From NCBI RefSeq assembly GCF_002749615.1, contig NZ_CP024201.1, forward strand, positions 2,604,001-2,668,000: a stretch of 64,000 nt of DNA, in the 5' to 3' direction. The position numbers were made by a program, and so were the translations under genes. The stretch is from Caulobacter mirabilis. Its GTDB lineage: Bacteria > Pseudomonadota > Alphaproteobacteria > Caulobacterales > Caulobacteraceae. The notes beneath the pieces are model-generated. The model was not told where the DNA came from, searched no databases, and worked only from the letters and a program-made list of their open reading frames with translations. Positions 37,524 through 46,314 of this stretch are shown here, one piece after another; within the stretch, counting starts at the first letter, position 1; every line of letters begins with the position of its first letter.

Positions 37524-38782
37524 GTGCGGACATCGCCTGGATCGACGCGGCCATTACCTCCGCCCGCCCCCAGGCGATCGGCGCGCTGTTGCGCTATTTC
37601 CGCGACCTGGACATCGCCGAGGAGGCCTTCCAGGACGCCTGCCTGCGAGCGCTGAAAAGCTGGCCCGAAAAGGGCCCGCCGCGCGATCCGACGGCCTGGC
37701 TCATCATGGTCGGCCGCAACAGCGCCATCGACGGCGTGCGGCGGCGGGCCAAGACCACCGCCCTGCCCGACGAGGCGGCGATCTCCGACCTCGGCGACGC
37801 CGAGACCGACCTAGCCGACCGGCTGGACGACAGCCATTACCGCGACGACGTCCTGCGCCTGCTGTTCATCTGCTGCCACCCGGACCTGCCGGCGACGCAA
37901 CAGATCGCCGTGGCCCTGCGCATCGTCTCGGGCCTGTCGGTGAAGCAGATCGCCCGCGCCTTCCTGGTCGGCGAGAGCGCCATGGAGCAGCGGATCACCC
38001 GCGCCAAGGCCAAGATCCAGGCCGCCGACGTCCCCTTTGAGACCCCGGGTCCCGAGGAACGCGCCCAGCGCGTCGCGGCCGTGGCGGCCATGGTCTACCT
38101 CGTGTTCAACGAGGGCTACTCGGCGACCGGCGACACCGCCACGGCGCGGGCCAAGCTTTGCGACGAGGCCGTCCGCCTGGCGCGGCTGCTGCTGAGGCTG
38201 TTCCCGACCGAGCCGGAGATCATGAGCCTGACCGCCCTGATGCTGCTGCAGGACGCCCGCGCCCGCGCGCGGTTCGACGCCCAGGGCGACATCGTGCTGC
38301 TCGACCAGCAGGACCGGACGCTGTGGGATCGGCGCAAGATCCACGAGGGGCTGGCCCTGATCGACAAGGCCGTACGTCATCGCCGGCCCGGCCCCTACCA
38401 GATCCAGGCCGCCATCGCCGCCCTGCACGCCCGCGCCGAGACGGCCGCGGACACCGACTGGAGCGAGATCGGCCAGCTCTACGCCGCCCTGGAGCGGCTG
38501 AACCCCTCGCCCGTCGTCACCCTGAACCGGGCGGTGGCGGTGTCCAAGGTCGACGGCCCGGAGGCCGCCCTGGCCCTGGTCGATCCGCTGGCCAAGGCGC
38601 TGGGCGGCTACTTCTACTTCCACGGCATGCGCGGCGCGCTGCTGATGCAGCTGAAGCGCGACGCCGAGGCCCGCGAGGCCTTCAACCAGGCCATCGCCCT
38701 GGCCGGCTCCTCCGCCGAGGCCGCCCACATCCGCTCGCAGCTGGACCAGCTGACCGACGGCGGCCAGTTCGCCCGGGCCTGA
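37520..38782 (+). CDS. ECF42-like RNA polymerase sigma factor
   Basis: A 420-aa ECF sigma factor. Region 2 (ALLRYFRDLDIAEEAFQDAC) and region 4 (SVKQIARAFLVGESAMEQRI) lie in the first ~180 residues. About residues 190-420 form a long helical, TPR-like extension (DUF6596 type). This long tail plus the coupled DGPF gene is the ECF42 arrangement; no anti-sigma gene is seen, as expected for that group. Control by the C-terminal extension is known for the group and inferred here. Confidence 0.87.
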   Translation: MSADIAWIDAAITSARPQAIGALLRYFRDLDIAEEAFQDACLRALKSWPEKGPPRDPTAWLIMVGRNSAIDGVRRRAKTTALPDEAAISDLGDAETDLADRLDDSHYRDDVLRLLFICCHPDLPATQQIAVALRIVSGLSVKQIARAFLVGESAMEQRITRAKAKIQAADVPFETPGPEERAQRVAAVAAMVYLVFNEGYSATGDTATARAKLCDEAVRLARLLLRLFPTEPEIMSLTALMLLQDARARARFDAQGDIVLLDQQDRTLWDRRKIHEGLALIDKAVRHRRPGPYQIQAAIAALHARAETAADTDWSEIGQLYAALERLNPSPVVTLNRAVAVSKVDGPEAALALVDPLAKALGGYFYFHGMRGALLMQLKRDAEAREAFNQAIALAGSSAEAAHIRSQLDQLTDGGQFARA

Positions 38783-38796
38783 TCCCTTCCGACTAT

Positions 38797-38885
38797 CCCC
38801 GCGAAGGCGGGGACCCAAGCTGAGCCTCAAATCCATCACCATCGATGAAGCCGCACAGTCGGCTTGGGTCCCCGCCTTCGCGGGG
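38797..38885. repeat. Perfect 24-bp inverted repeat (CCCCGCGAAGGCGGGGACCC arms)
   Basis: Arms at 38797-38820 and 38862-38885 are exactly complementary, with 41 bases between. Each arm is itself hairpin-prone (CCCCGC..GCGGGG). It begins 15 bases after the sigma-factor stop, so it could end or stabilise that transcript. Related elements are at 17378 and 42257. Confidence 0.8.
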
Positions 38886-39040
38886 ACGCACGGGGGATAG
38901 GCGTCTCGCGGATGCCGACCTTCCTCTCCGCCCCTCTCTCATCCGTCTCCCTCGCGACGAGCGCGAGGATGACGGAGAGGGATCGACCGCGATCCCCGGC
39001 CAACAAAAAACCCTCCCCAGGAACATTTTTCTCCACCGCT

Positions 39041-39067
39041 TGTAGGACCGGCCAAATCTCCAACGTC
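39041..39067 (+). promoter_or_regulatory. Second candidate ECF-sigma promoter, upstream of SRPBCC gene
   Basis: TGTAGG at 39041-39046 and CGTC at 39064-39067, again 17 bases apart, 63 bases before the SRPBCC start. It matches the 37106 site in five of six -35 bases and all four -10 bases, while the spacers differ. This suggests the sigma factor also drives the 39131 gene and perhaps those after it. Confidence 0.45.
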
Positions 39068-39130
39068 CTTGGGTCGAACGGCGACGATGACCGCGCCGAC
39101 ACAGACAACAAGACACAAGGAAACAGACCG

Positions 39131-39595
39131 ATGACCGCCGCCGCCGAACACGAACTGGTCCTGGAACGCATCTACGACGCCGCCCCGGAGACCGTCTTCA
39201 AGGCCCTGACCACCCCGGGACTGCTCAAGAAGTGGTTCGCTCCCGCACCCTGGAGCATCGTCTCCGCCGACTGCGACCTGCGTCCGGGCGGCTCGGCCGG
39301 GATCGTGATGAAGAGCCCCGAGGGCCAGGAATTCCCGAACCCGGGCGTCTACCTGGAAGTGATCCCCAACAAGCGGATCGTCTCGACCGACGCCTTCACC
39401 CCCGGCTGGAACCCGGCCGGTCCGTTCATGGTCGCGATCATCGACCTGGAAGACCTCGGCGACGGCCGCACCAAGTACACCGCCCGCGCCCGCCATTGGA
39501 CCGCCGAGGCCAAGCAGCAGCACGAGCAGATGGGCTTCCACGAAGGCTGGGGACAGACCGCCGACCAGCTGGGCGAACTGCTCAAGACCCTTTGA
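39131..39595 (+). CDS. SRPBCC-family (AHSA1-like) protein, 154 aa
   Basis: A START/Bet v1-like fold. It opens ELVLERIYDAAPETVFKALT and KKWFAPAPWSIVSADCDLRP, with later NPAGPFMVAIIDLEDLGDG and FHEGWGQTADQLGELL, the normal ends of AHSA1-type proteins. It binds a hydrophobic ligand or acts as a co-chaperone-like protein; the ligand is unknown. It is preceded by a candidate ECF promoter, and DGPF/SRPBCC genes often travel together with such sigma factors. Confidence 0.88.
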   Translation: MTAAAEHELVLERIYDAAPETVFKALTTPGLLKKWFAPAPWSIVSADCDLRPGGSAGIVMKSPEGQEFPNPGVYLEVIPNKRIVSTDAFTPGWNPAGPFMVAIIDLEDLGDGRTKYTARARHWTAEAKQQHEQMGFHEGWGQTADQLGELLKTL

Positions 39596-39673
39596 CGCCC
39601 AACCCAAAGCCGCTCCGGGACCGCCCCGGGGCGGCCCCATTGACTGAGCATTCAAGAAGAAGGGGCTGTTTCG

Positions 39674-40072
39674 ATGAGTGATTTCCTGAACTCGAAAGGC
39701 GCGGTCTGGACCGGACGGATCATGTCCGGCGTCGCTGTCCTGTTCCTGGCGCCCAACGTCGTGATCAAGCTGATCGACCATCCGATCGTCCAGCAGACCA
39801 TGACCCAGCTGCAATGGCCCACCAAGTTCGACATCCTGATCGGGGTGATCGAGCTGACCTGCCTGGTCCTCTACGTTATCCCGCGGACGGCCGTGCTCGG
39901 CATGATCCTGATGACCGGGATCCTTGGCGGAGCGATCGCCACCCACCTGCGGATCGAGAACCCGCTGTTCAGCCACACGCTGTTCGGGGTCTACCTGGGC
40001 GTCTGGATGTGGGCCGCCCTGTGGCTGCGCTCTCCCCGGCTGCGCGCCGTCATTCCCTTCCGTTCGGAATAG
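39674..40072 (+). CDS. DoxX-like membrane protein
   Basis: A 132-aa protein with four predicted membrane helices (RIMSGVAVLFLAPNVVIKLI; ILIGVIELTCLVLYVI; TAVLGMILMTGILGGAIATH; LFGVYLGVWMWAALWL). The family is DoxX-like, and the role is unknown, often linked to oxidative stress or redox enzymes. An AAGAAGGGG ribosome site precedes it. A GC palindrome (GACCGCCCCGGGGCGG) at about 39621-39636 lies between it and the SRPBCC gene. Confidence 0.85.
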   Translation: MSDFLNSKGAVWTGRIMSGVAVLFLAPNVVIKLIDHPIVQQTMTQLQWPTKFDILIGVIELTCLVLYVIPRTAVLGMILMTGILGGAIATHLRIENPLFSHTLFGVYLGVWMWAALWLRSPRLRAVIPFRSE

Positions 40073-40081
40073 GAGGCTTTC

Positions 40082-40621
40082 ATGAGCCCTCTGCTGATCG
40101 TGCTTCTTGTCGTCGCCGCGGCCGTTCTGGGCGTGCTCGCCCTGGCCCTCAGCCGTCCCAACGTCTTCCGCATCGAGCGTTCGACCTTGGTTGAGGCCCC
40201 GCCCGAGGCGATCTATCCGCTGATCGCCGACTTCAAGGGCTGGAACCGATGGTCGCCGTTCGAGGCCATGGATCCGAACCTGCGCCGCAGCTACGCCGGC
40301 TCGGCCCAGGGCGCCGGTGCCCTCTACGCCTGGGAGGGCCGAAAGGCCGGCTCAGGTCGGATGGAGATCGTGGAAGCAACGCTGTCCAAGGTCCTGATCA
40401 AGCTCGACTTCTTCAAGCCGTTCGAAGGTCACAACCAGGCCGAGTTCACCCTCGTCCCGGAAGCGGCCGGCACGCGGGTCAGCTGGGCGATGTTCGGCCC
40501 CCAGACCCTGTTCCCGGGCAAGCTGATGAGCCTGGTCTTCAACATGGAGCACAACCTGGGTCCGACCTTCGAGAAGGGTCTGGCCGACATGAAGACCGCC
40601 GCCGAAGCTTCTGGAAAGTAA
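40082..40621 (+). CDS. SRPBCC-family membrane-anchored protein, 179 aa
   Basis: It begins with one membrane helix (LLIVLLVVAAAVLGVLALAL), then a polyketide-cyclase-like SRPBCC domain (RIERSTLVEAPPEAIYPLIA, FKGWNRWSPFEAMDPNLRR, and GTRVSWAMFGPQTLFPGKLM). The ligand is unknown. It is 9 bases after the DoxX-like gene and 9 before the hydrolase gene, so the three are one transcript. Confidence 0.88.
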   Translation: MSPLLIVLLVVAAAVLGVLALALSRPNVFRIERSTLVEAPPEAIYPLIADFKGWNRWSPFEAMDPNLRRSYAGSAQGAGALYAWEGRKAGSGRMEIVEATLSKVLIKLDFFKPFEGHNQAEFTLVPEAAGTRVSWAMFGPQTLFPGKLMSLVFNMEHNLGPTFEKGLADMKTAAEASGK

Positions 40622-40630
40622 GGGCCCGTC

Positions 40631-41431
40631 ATGGACGTCAACACGCCCGATCGCGCCGGCCGGATCAACGCCGACGGCCTCGACGTCTACTACGAGGGCT
40701 ACGGCGGCGGCCCGGGAAGACCGCTGGTGATCCTGCACGGCGGCTTCATGTCCAGCGCCGCCCTGGGGCCTCTGCCGGCCGCCCTGGCCGTCGACCGGCC
40801 GGTGATCGCCTTCGACCTGGAGGGCCACGGCCGCACCCGCGACCTGGACCGGCCGCTCAGCACCGACCAGATGGGTCGCGACGTCGGGGCGGCGATCAAG
40901 GCCCTGGCCCTGGGGCCGGTCGACCTGCTCGGCTTCAGCATGGGCGGCGCGGCGGCCCAGCGGACCGCCTTCCACCATCCGGAGCTGGTGCGCCGGCTGG
41001 TGCTGGTCTCGACCAGCTACAGCAACGACGGTTTCCAGCCCGGGATCACCGCCATGTGGCCGTCGATGTCGGCGGAAGGCTTCAAGGGCACGCCGATGGA
41101 AGGCCTCTACGCCCAGACCGCGCCCGAGCCGGAGCGCTGGCCGGTCTTCGTCGACAAGATGAAGCAGATGATGATCGGCTTCGAGGGCTGGCCGAAGAGC
41201 GATCTGCAAGCCATCAAGGCCCCGACCCTGCTGATGCTCGGCGACGCGGACCTGATCCGGCTGGACTACGCGGTCGAGATGTTCGGCCTGCTCGGCGGCG
41301 GCCAGGGCGCCGGCATGGTCGGATCGTCCCCGTCACGCCTGGCCGTGCTGCCCGGCGTGACCCACTTCGACATCCTGTACCGACTGGACCTGCTGCTGCC
41401 GACGATCCAACCGTTCCTGGCGGAGGCCTAG
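40631..41431 (+). CDS. Alpha/beta-hydrolase
   Basis: A 266-aa cytosolic hydrolase. The oxyanion-region LVILHGGFMSSAAL, nucleophile elbow GFSMGGAAAQ, late Asp in LLMLGDADLI and His in GVTHFDIL give a complete catalytic triad. Substrate unknown. It ends the operon-like set that begins with the SRPBCC gene at 39131. Confidence 0.88.
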   Translation: MDVNTPDRAGRINADGLDVYYEGYGGGPGRPLVILHGGFMSSAALGPLPAALAVDRPVIAFDLEGHGRTRDLDRPLSTDQMGRDVGAAIKALALGPVDLLGFSMGGAAAQRTAFHHPELVRRLVLVSTSYSNDGFQPGITAMWPSMSAEGFKGTPMEGLYAQTAPEPERWPVFVDKMKQMMIGFEGWPKSDLQAIKAPTLLMLGDADLIRLDYAVEMFGLLGGGQGAGMVGSSPSRLAVLPGVTHFDILYRLDLLLPTIQPFLAEA

Positions 41432-41453
41432 GGAAAGCGGCGCGGCTGAGCGG

Positions 41454-41786
41454 TCAGCCGCACTTCACCTCTTTCACGATCCCGGTCTCGTTGTCGTAGA
41501 GGATGTTCAGGCGGTCCGGCCGGTAGTCCATCGTCATCGGACAGGTGGTGCAGGTCACCCGGCGCTTGGACGGATCGGTCGGCACCGGGATCTCGCTGCG
41601 GTTCTTGCCGACCAGATAGGCGAAGTCGGCGGATTTGCAGGAATCGGGCGGCGGCAGTTGTGGCGCGGGTTCGGCGGGGCGCTCCGCGCGGGGCGGCGCG
41701 GCCTCCATGGTCGGGGCCGAGGGCTTCTCGACCGGGATGCAGCCCGCCAGGCCGACCATGGCGGCCATCGCCAGCAGCTTCTTCAT
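41454..41786 (-). CDS. I78-family-like lipoprotein with extra cysteines
   Basis: A 110-aa lipoprotein (KKLLAMAAMVGLAGC lipobox). After a Pro/Ala linker, residues about 50-110 match the I78 protease-inhibitor fold: DFAYLVGKN, then MTMDYRPDRLNILYD and a final VKEVKCG. In ordinary I78 proteins the segment before MTMDYR lacks the CTTCP insert seen here, so an additional disulfide or metal site is possible. Its start overlaps the holC stop by four bases. Confidence 0.8.
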   Translation of the reverse strand: MKKLLAMAAMVGLAGCIPVEKPSAPTMEAAPPRAERPAEPAPQLPPPDSCKSADFAYLVGKNRSEIPVPTDPSKRRVTCTTCPMTMDYRPDRLNILYDNETGIVKEVKCG

Positions 41787-42244
41787 GCCTTCTTCTCCCA
41801 GCCCCGTTCCTCGCCCTGCTGCCAATAGCTGATCGGCAGGCCTTGGGCCTTGAAAGTCTTCCATCGCGCCCGCGCGTCGTTCAAGGCCGCGTCGTCACGA
41901 CCGTCGAACAGCACGATGCAGCGCTCATAGGCCGACAGGTCGCCGGGCTCCGCCCCGTCGATCAGGAACAGCGCCTGCGCGCCGTTCGGATTGTCCTGTT
42001 CGGTGGTGATCAGCACCGGCTGCCGGTCGGCGAACGGCTCGCTCGCCTGGCCGTGCGGCAGGAAGCTCTCGTCGCGATAGCTCCACAGCCAGCCGTCCAG
42101 ATGGTCCAGCCGGTCGGCGGCGCCGGTCCGCACCAGCGCCCGCCAGCCGCGCTTGAGCGTCCGATCCAGCAGGTCGGGCAGCACCTGGTCGAGCGACGAC
42201 CGCTCCAGGTGGTAGAACCAGACCTCGCAGGTTGGGTTGCTCAT
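41783..42244 (-). CDS. holC: DNA polymerase III chi subunit
   Basis: A 153-aa protein: CEVWFYHLERSSLDQVLPDL, GWRALVRTGAADRLDHLDGW, LWSYRDESFLPHG and VLITTEQDNPNGAQALFLID are the HolC pattern. Chi links the clamp loader to single-strand binding protein at the replication fork. It precedes the lipoprotein gene and lies downstream of pepA across a palindrome, the frequent alphaproteobacterial pepA-holC order. Confidence 0.94.
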   Translation of the reverse strand: MSNPTCEVWFYHLERSSLDQVLPDLLDRTLKRGWRALVRTGAADRLDHLDGWLWSYRDESFLPHGQASEPFADRQPVLITTEQDNPNGAQALFLIDGAEPGDLSAYERCIVLFDGRDDAALNDARARWKTFKAQGLPISYWQQGEERGWEKKA

Positions 42245-42256
42245 CCCTACTCCGAC

Positions 42257-42333
42257 CGTCCCCGTGGAAACGGGGACCCAAGCTGACTCTCAGCCTTCAT
42301 TTCGCCAGCTTGGACCCCCGCCTTCGCGGGGGC
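42257..42333. repeat. Palindromic element between pepA and holC
   Basis: GGGACCCAAGCTG and CCAGCTTGGACCC are complementary inner arms. The ends are hairpin-prone CCCCGTGGAAACGGGG and CCCCCGCCTTCGCGGGGG. It is the same family as 38797 (GGGACCCAAGC / CGCCTTCGCGGGG). It fills most of the 103 bases between the two genes. Confidence 0.7.
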
Positions 42334-42347
42334 AATCGGCTGAGGGG

Positions 42348-43832
42348 TCAGGCCTCGTACTTGTCCGCCACCATCTGGTTCAGCAGGCGCACGCCGAAGC
42401 CGACGGCGCCGTCCGGGATGGTCGGGACGGTCGAGGGCTTCTTCCAGGCGGTCGAGGCGATGTCCAGGTGCGCCCAGGGCAGGCCGTTGACGAAGCGCTG
42501 CAGGAACAGCGCCGCCGTGATCGAGCCGCCCGCCCGGCCGTTGCCGGTGTTCTTCATGTCGGCGATGGCGCTGTCGATATGCTTGTCGTAGATCGCCGGC
42601 AGCGGCATCCGCCACAGCGGCTCGCCCGTAGCCTTGGAAGCGGCCAGCAGGTTCTCGGACAGCTCGTCGTTGTTGCTGAACAGGCCGGCGTAGTCGTTGC
42701 CCAGCGAGATGATGATCGCGCCGGTCAGGGTGGCCAGGTCGACCATGAACTTCGGCTTGAAGCGGTTCTGGCAGTACCAGAGGGCGTCGGCCAGCACGAG
42801 GCGGCCTTCGGCGTCGGTGTTGATGACCTCGATGGTCTGGCCCGACATCGAGGTGACCACGTCGCCGGGACGCTGGGCGTTCCCGTCAGGCATGTTCTCG
42901 ACCAGGCCCAGGATGCCGACGGCGTTGACCTTGGCCTTGCGGGCCGCCAGCACGTGCATGAGGCCGGCCACGGCGGCCGAGCCGCCCATGTCCCACTTCA
43001 TGTCCTCCATGCCGTCGGCCGGCTTCAGGCTGATGCCGCCGGTGTCGAAGCAGACGCCCTTGCCGACAAAGGCGACCGGCTGCTCGTCGCCGCCGCCCTT
43101 CCACTGCATCACCACCAGCTGGCTCTCGCGGACGCTGCCCTGGCCGACGCCGAGAAGGCTGCCCATGCCGAGCTTCTCCATCTCGGCCTCGCCGAGAATC
43201 TCCACCTTCAGGCCCAGAACCTCGAGCTCCTTGACCCGCTGGGCGTAGGCCGCCGGGTACAGGACGTTCGGCGGCTCGGAGACCAGGTCGCGCGCGAAGT
43301 AGACGGCCTCGCCCAGGGCCTTCAGCGGGCCATAGGCGGCCTCGGCCGCGGCGACGTCGTCGACGGCGACCTGCACCGTCGCCACCGACGGCTTCTTCTC
43401 CGGCTTCTCGGTGGTGCGGTACTTGTCGAACCGGTAGGCGGCCAGGACCGCGCCCAGAGCCGCGCGGGCGGCGACGTCGGCCGGCGCGCCCGGCAGCAGC
43501 AGGGTCAGGGTCTCTGCGCCGCTGAGCTTCACAGCGGCGTAGGCGTTGGCCGCGAAGGTCTCGGCCGGCTCGCCGCCGAAGGCGTCCGCCGCGCCGGCGC
43601 CGATCACGACCAGGCGCTGGACGTCGGCCGACGGCGCGACAAGGTCGACGCTCTGGCCGGCCTTGCCCTGGAATCGGGTCGAGGCCGCGACGGCGCGGGC
43701 GACGGCGCCGCCGGTCAGCTTGTCCAGATCCTCGGCGCCCCAGGACAGCTTGCCGTCCTCGAAGGCGATGACGGCCAGCGCCCCGCCGGCGGGAACCTTG
43801 CTACGGTCGGAGGCGACGAATTGGATGCGCAT
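42348..43832 (-). CDS. pepA: Leucyl aminopeptidase
   Basis: A 494-aa M17 zinc/manganese aminopeptidase, usually hexameric, which removes N-terminal residues in peptide turnover. The ATG at 43832 has AGGAGC upstream, so the longer reading is not used. [20 protein letters not shown] carries a metal-site Asp region and [17 protein letters not shown] is the M17 signature. [20 protein letters not shown] follows as usual. Confidence 0.97.
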   Translation of the reverse strand: MRIQFVASDRSKVPAGGALAVIAFEDGKLSWGAEDLDKLTGGAVARAVAASTRFQGKAGQSVDLVAPSADVQRLVVIGAGAADAFGGEPAETFAANAYAAVKLSGAETLTLLLPGAPADVAARAALGAVLAAYRFDKYRTTEKPEKKPSVATVQVAVDDVAAAEAAYGPLKALGEAVYFARDLVSEPPNVLYPAAYAQRVKELEVLGLKVEILGEAEMEKLGMGSLLGVGQGSVRESQLVVMQWKGGGDEQPVAFVGKGVCFDTGGISLKPADGMEDMKWDMGGSAAVAGLMHVLAARKAKVNAVGILGLVENMPDGNAQRPGDVVTSMSGQTIEVINTDAEGRLVLADALWYCQNRFKPKFMVDLATLTGAIIISLGNDYAGLFSNNDELSENLLAASKATGEPLWRMPLPAIYDKHIDSAIADMKNTGNGRAGGSITAALFLQRFVNGLPWAHLDIASTAWKKPSTVPTIPDGAVGFGVRLLNQMVADKYEA

Positions 43833-44020
43833 GGATTGCTCCTGAAATCTCGTCCGGGCGGCATAGTCCAACCGGCGCCCATAGGGAAGCTTTGGGGCAA
43901 GCTTTTGGCGGCGCGTTGAGGACGCCAGGGCAGTTGTTTCCGGCCGCGACCGGCGTATAGAACGGTCAGCCCCCGATTTGGGGTTCCCCCCGACTCCGGA
44001 AGGGCTCTAGCCTCCCCCGC

Positions 44021-45172
44021 ATGCGTCTGATCGAGCGCTATCTGTTCCGCCAGCTGCTGACCCCGACGCTCCTCGCGACGGCGGCGCTCGGCGCCGTTGG
44101 ACTGCTGAGCCAGAGCCTGGGCCAGCTGGACATCATCATCGAGCAGCGACAGACCGCCTGGGTCTTCGTGCAGGTCATCGTCCTGGCCATGCCCCAGCTG
44201 ATGAACCTGATCCTGCCGATCGCCATCTTCGTCGCGGCCCTGGTTGGACTGAACCGTCTGCAGGCGGACCATGAGCTGGTCGTCTGCCAGGCCGCCGGCA
44301 TGACCCGCTGGCGCGTCATCTCGCCGGCGCTGCGGCTGGCCGTGCTGGCCGTGCTGATCGGGCTGTTCGTGAACCTGTTCGTGCAGCCGGCCTCGTACCG
44401 GGCGATGCGCGAGATCGTCTTCGCCGCCAAGACCGACCTGGCGGCCACCCTGGTGCGCAAGGGCGAGTTCACCCAGCCGGCCTCCAACCTGACCGTCTAC
44501 GGCCAGGACGTCGCGCCGGACGGGCGGATCAGCAACCTGTTCATCCACCAGCGCAACGAGAACGGCGGCGCCACCACCTATACCGCCCGCGAGGGCCGCA
44601 TCACCTACCGCGACGGCCAGCCGGTGCTGGTCATGCACGACGGCTCCAACCAGGAGTTCTCCCGCGCCGGGGTGCTGAACTACCTGTCGTTCCAGGAGTA
44701 CGCGCTGGAGCTGGCGCCGTTCCTGGATACCGGCGACACCATCACCTACAAGGCCTCCGACCGCTATCTGCACGAGCTGTTCTTCCCCGACCTGAACAAG
44801 GACTGGGAGCGCAAGAACCGGGACAAGCTCCTGGCCGAGGGCCATTCGCGGATCGCCTCGCCGCTCTACAGCCTGACCTTCATGGTCATGGCCCTGGCCG
44901 CGGTCCTGGGCGGCAGCTTCAGCCGGCTGGGCTACGGCAAGCGGATCGCCGCCATCGGCGCCGGCGCGGCCGTGGTCAGGATCATCGGCTTCGCCGTGCA
45001 GGCGGCCTGTGAGGACACGCCGGCGCTGAACGTGCTGCAGTACGTCATCCCCCTGCTGGCGACGGCCTGGGCGTTCGGCCAGCTGTACCGACCGGTTCGA
45101 CGCCGCCCCGGCCTGCGCGAATGGTTGCCCTACGGCATCGCCGAGACCGAGAAGAAGGCCGTGGCCGCATGA
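44021..45172 (+). CDS. lptF: LPS export permease LptF
   Basis: A 383-aa inner-membrane protein. Three N-terminal helices (LLTPTLLATAALGAVGLLSQ and two more), a periplasmic beta-jellyroll (about residues 115-265, ASNLTVYGQDVAPDGRI), and three C-terminal helices make the YjgP/YjgQ fold. With LptG and LptB it extracts LPS from the inner membrane for the Lpt bridge. It starts MRLIERYLFRQLL, the usual family start. Its stop overlaps lptG (ATGA). Confidence 0.96.
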   Translation: MRLIERYLFRQLLTPTLLATAALGAVGLLSQSLGQLDIIIEQRQTAWVFVQVIVLAMPQLMNLILPIAIFVAALVGLNRLQADHELVVCQAAGMTRWRVISPALRLAVLAVLIGLFVNLFVQPASYRAMREIVFAAKTDLAATLVRKGEFTQPASNLTVYGQDVAPDGRISNLFIHQRNENGGATTYTAREGRITYRDGQPVLVMHDGSNQEFSRAGVLNYLSFQEYALELAPFLDTGDTITYKASDRYLHELFFPDLNKDWERKNRDKLLAEGHSRIASPLYSLTFMVMALAAVLGGSFSRLGYGKRIAAIGAGAAVVRIIGFAVQAACEDTPALNVLQYVIPLLATAWAFGQLYRPVRRRPGLREWLPYGIAETEKKAVAA

Positions 45173-46314
45173 GCCTGGGGATCGGACGACTGGAGCGCTA
45201 CGTCCTGGCGCGCACCCTGACCGGGGTCGCCGGCGCCCTGGCGGTGATCGGGGCGGTGATCCTGCTGATCGATTTCGTCGAGGTCTCCCGCACCGTCGGC
45301 GGCCGCGGCGACGCCGGCTTCCCGCGCCTGCTGTGGCTGACCCTGCTCAAGGCGCCGTCGACGATCCTGACCCTGCTGCCGTTCGCCTTCCTGTTCGGCA
45401 CCCTGGCGGCCTTCGTCGGCCTGAACCGACGCAGCGAGCTGATCGCCATGCGCGCGGCGGGGGTCTCGGCCTGGCGGTTCATCCTGCCGGCCGCGGCGGC
45501 CGCCTTCGTCGTCGGCGCGACCACCGTCGCCGCCCTGAACCCCCTGGCGGCTGTCCTCGGCGCCCAGTTCGAACGCTCGCGCGACGCGGTGCTGGAGGAG
45601 TTCCAGACCTCGAAGCCCAAGGACACCTGGCTGCGCCAGGGCGACGCCAGCTCGCAGGTCGTCATCCGCGCCCAGTCGCACGACGAGACCGACGGCACCG
45701 TGCGCCTGAAGAACGTCTCGATGTTCGTCTACCGGGTGAACAGCAGCGGAGGCCTGGAGTTCTCCCGCCGGATCGAAGCAGAGGAAGCCCGCCTGATGCC
45801 CGGCTACTGGCGCCTGCGCGGCGTGCGTGAAGCCGCCCCCGGCGCCGGCGCGGTCCGCTCCGAGACATTGTCGATCCCCTCGACCCTCGACGAACAGGCG
45901 GCGCTCGAACGCTTCACCACGCCCAACGCCATCGCCTTCTGGCGTCTGCCGGCGACGATCCGCGGGGCGGAATCGGCCGGTTTCTCGGCCCTGCCCTATC
46001 GGCTGCGGCTGCACCAGCTGCTGGCGACGCCGCTGCTGTTCGCGGCCATGTCGGTGCTGGCGGCGGCGTTCTCGCTGCGGCTGATGCGGCTGGGCGGCCT
46101 GGCGGCGCTGGCCGGATCCGGCGTGGCGCTGGGCTTCGTGTTCTTCTTCTTCAACCAGTTCAGCGGCGCGCTGGGCAAGGCGGAGATCATCCCCGCCTTC
46201 GCCGCCGCCTGGGCGCCGCCGCTTCTGGCGCTGTTATCGGGACTGACGCTGCTTTGCTATACGGAGGACGGCGGAATCGTGCGCAGGCGCGTCGCCGGGA
46301 GGATGAAAGCCTGA
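45169..46314 (+). CDS. lptG: LPS export permease LptG
   Basis: A 381-aa partner of LptF. ATG 45169 overlaps the lptF stop by four bases, and the chain begins GIGRLERYVLARTLTGVAGA. Six predicted helices surround a periplasmic jellyroll (DTWLRQGDASSQVVIRAQSH). RLGGLAALAGSGVALGFVFF in the last helices is typical. Its stop overlaps lptD by one base (TGATG). Confidence 0.96.
   Translation: MSLGIGRLERYVLARTLTGVAGALAVIGAVILLIDFVEVSRTVGGRGDAGFPRLLWLTLLKAPSTILTLLPFAFLFGTLAAFVGLNRRSELIAMRAAGVSAWRFILPAAAAAFVVGATTVAALNPLAAVLGAQFERSRDAVLEEFQTSKPKDTWLRQGDASSQVVIRAQSHDETDGTVRLKNVSMFVYRVNSSGGLEFSRRIEAEEARLMPGYWRLRGVREAAPGAGAVRSETLSIPSTLDEQAALERFTTPNAIAFWRLPATIRGAESAGFSALPYRLRLHQLLATPLLFAAMSVLAAAFSLRLMRLGGLAALAGSGVALGFVFFFFNQFSGALGKAEIIPAFAAAWAPPLLALLSGLTLLCYTEDGGIVRRRVAGRMKA

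Larger units (their letters stand above)
38783..39130. other. Gene-free stretch of 348 bases
   Basis: It holds a perfect 24-bp inverted repeat at 38797-38885 and a candidate ECF promoter at 39041-39067. The sequence between them (about 38890-39040) shows no gene. The last ~60 bases lead into the SRPBCC gene with an AAGGAAA ribosome site at 39117. Confidence 0.6.

Noticed and set aside
42237..43919. 560-codon plus-strand ORF opposite pepA
   Set aside because: Shadow of pepA, with Gln/Arg/Val-rich composition and no recognised pattern.
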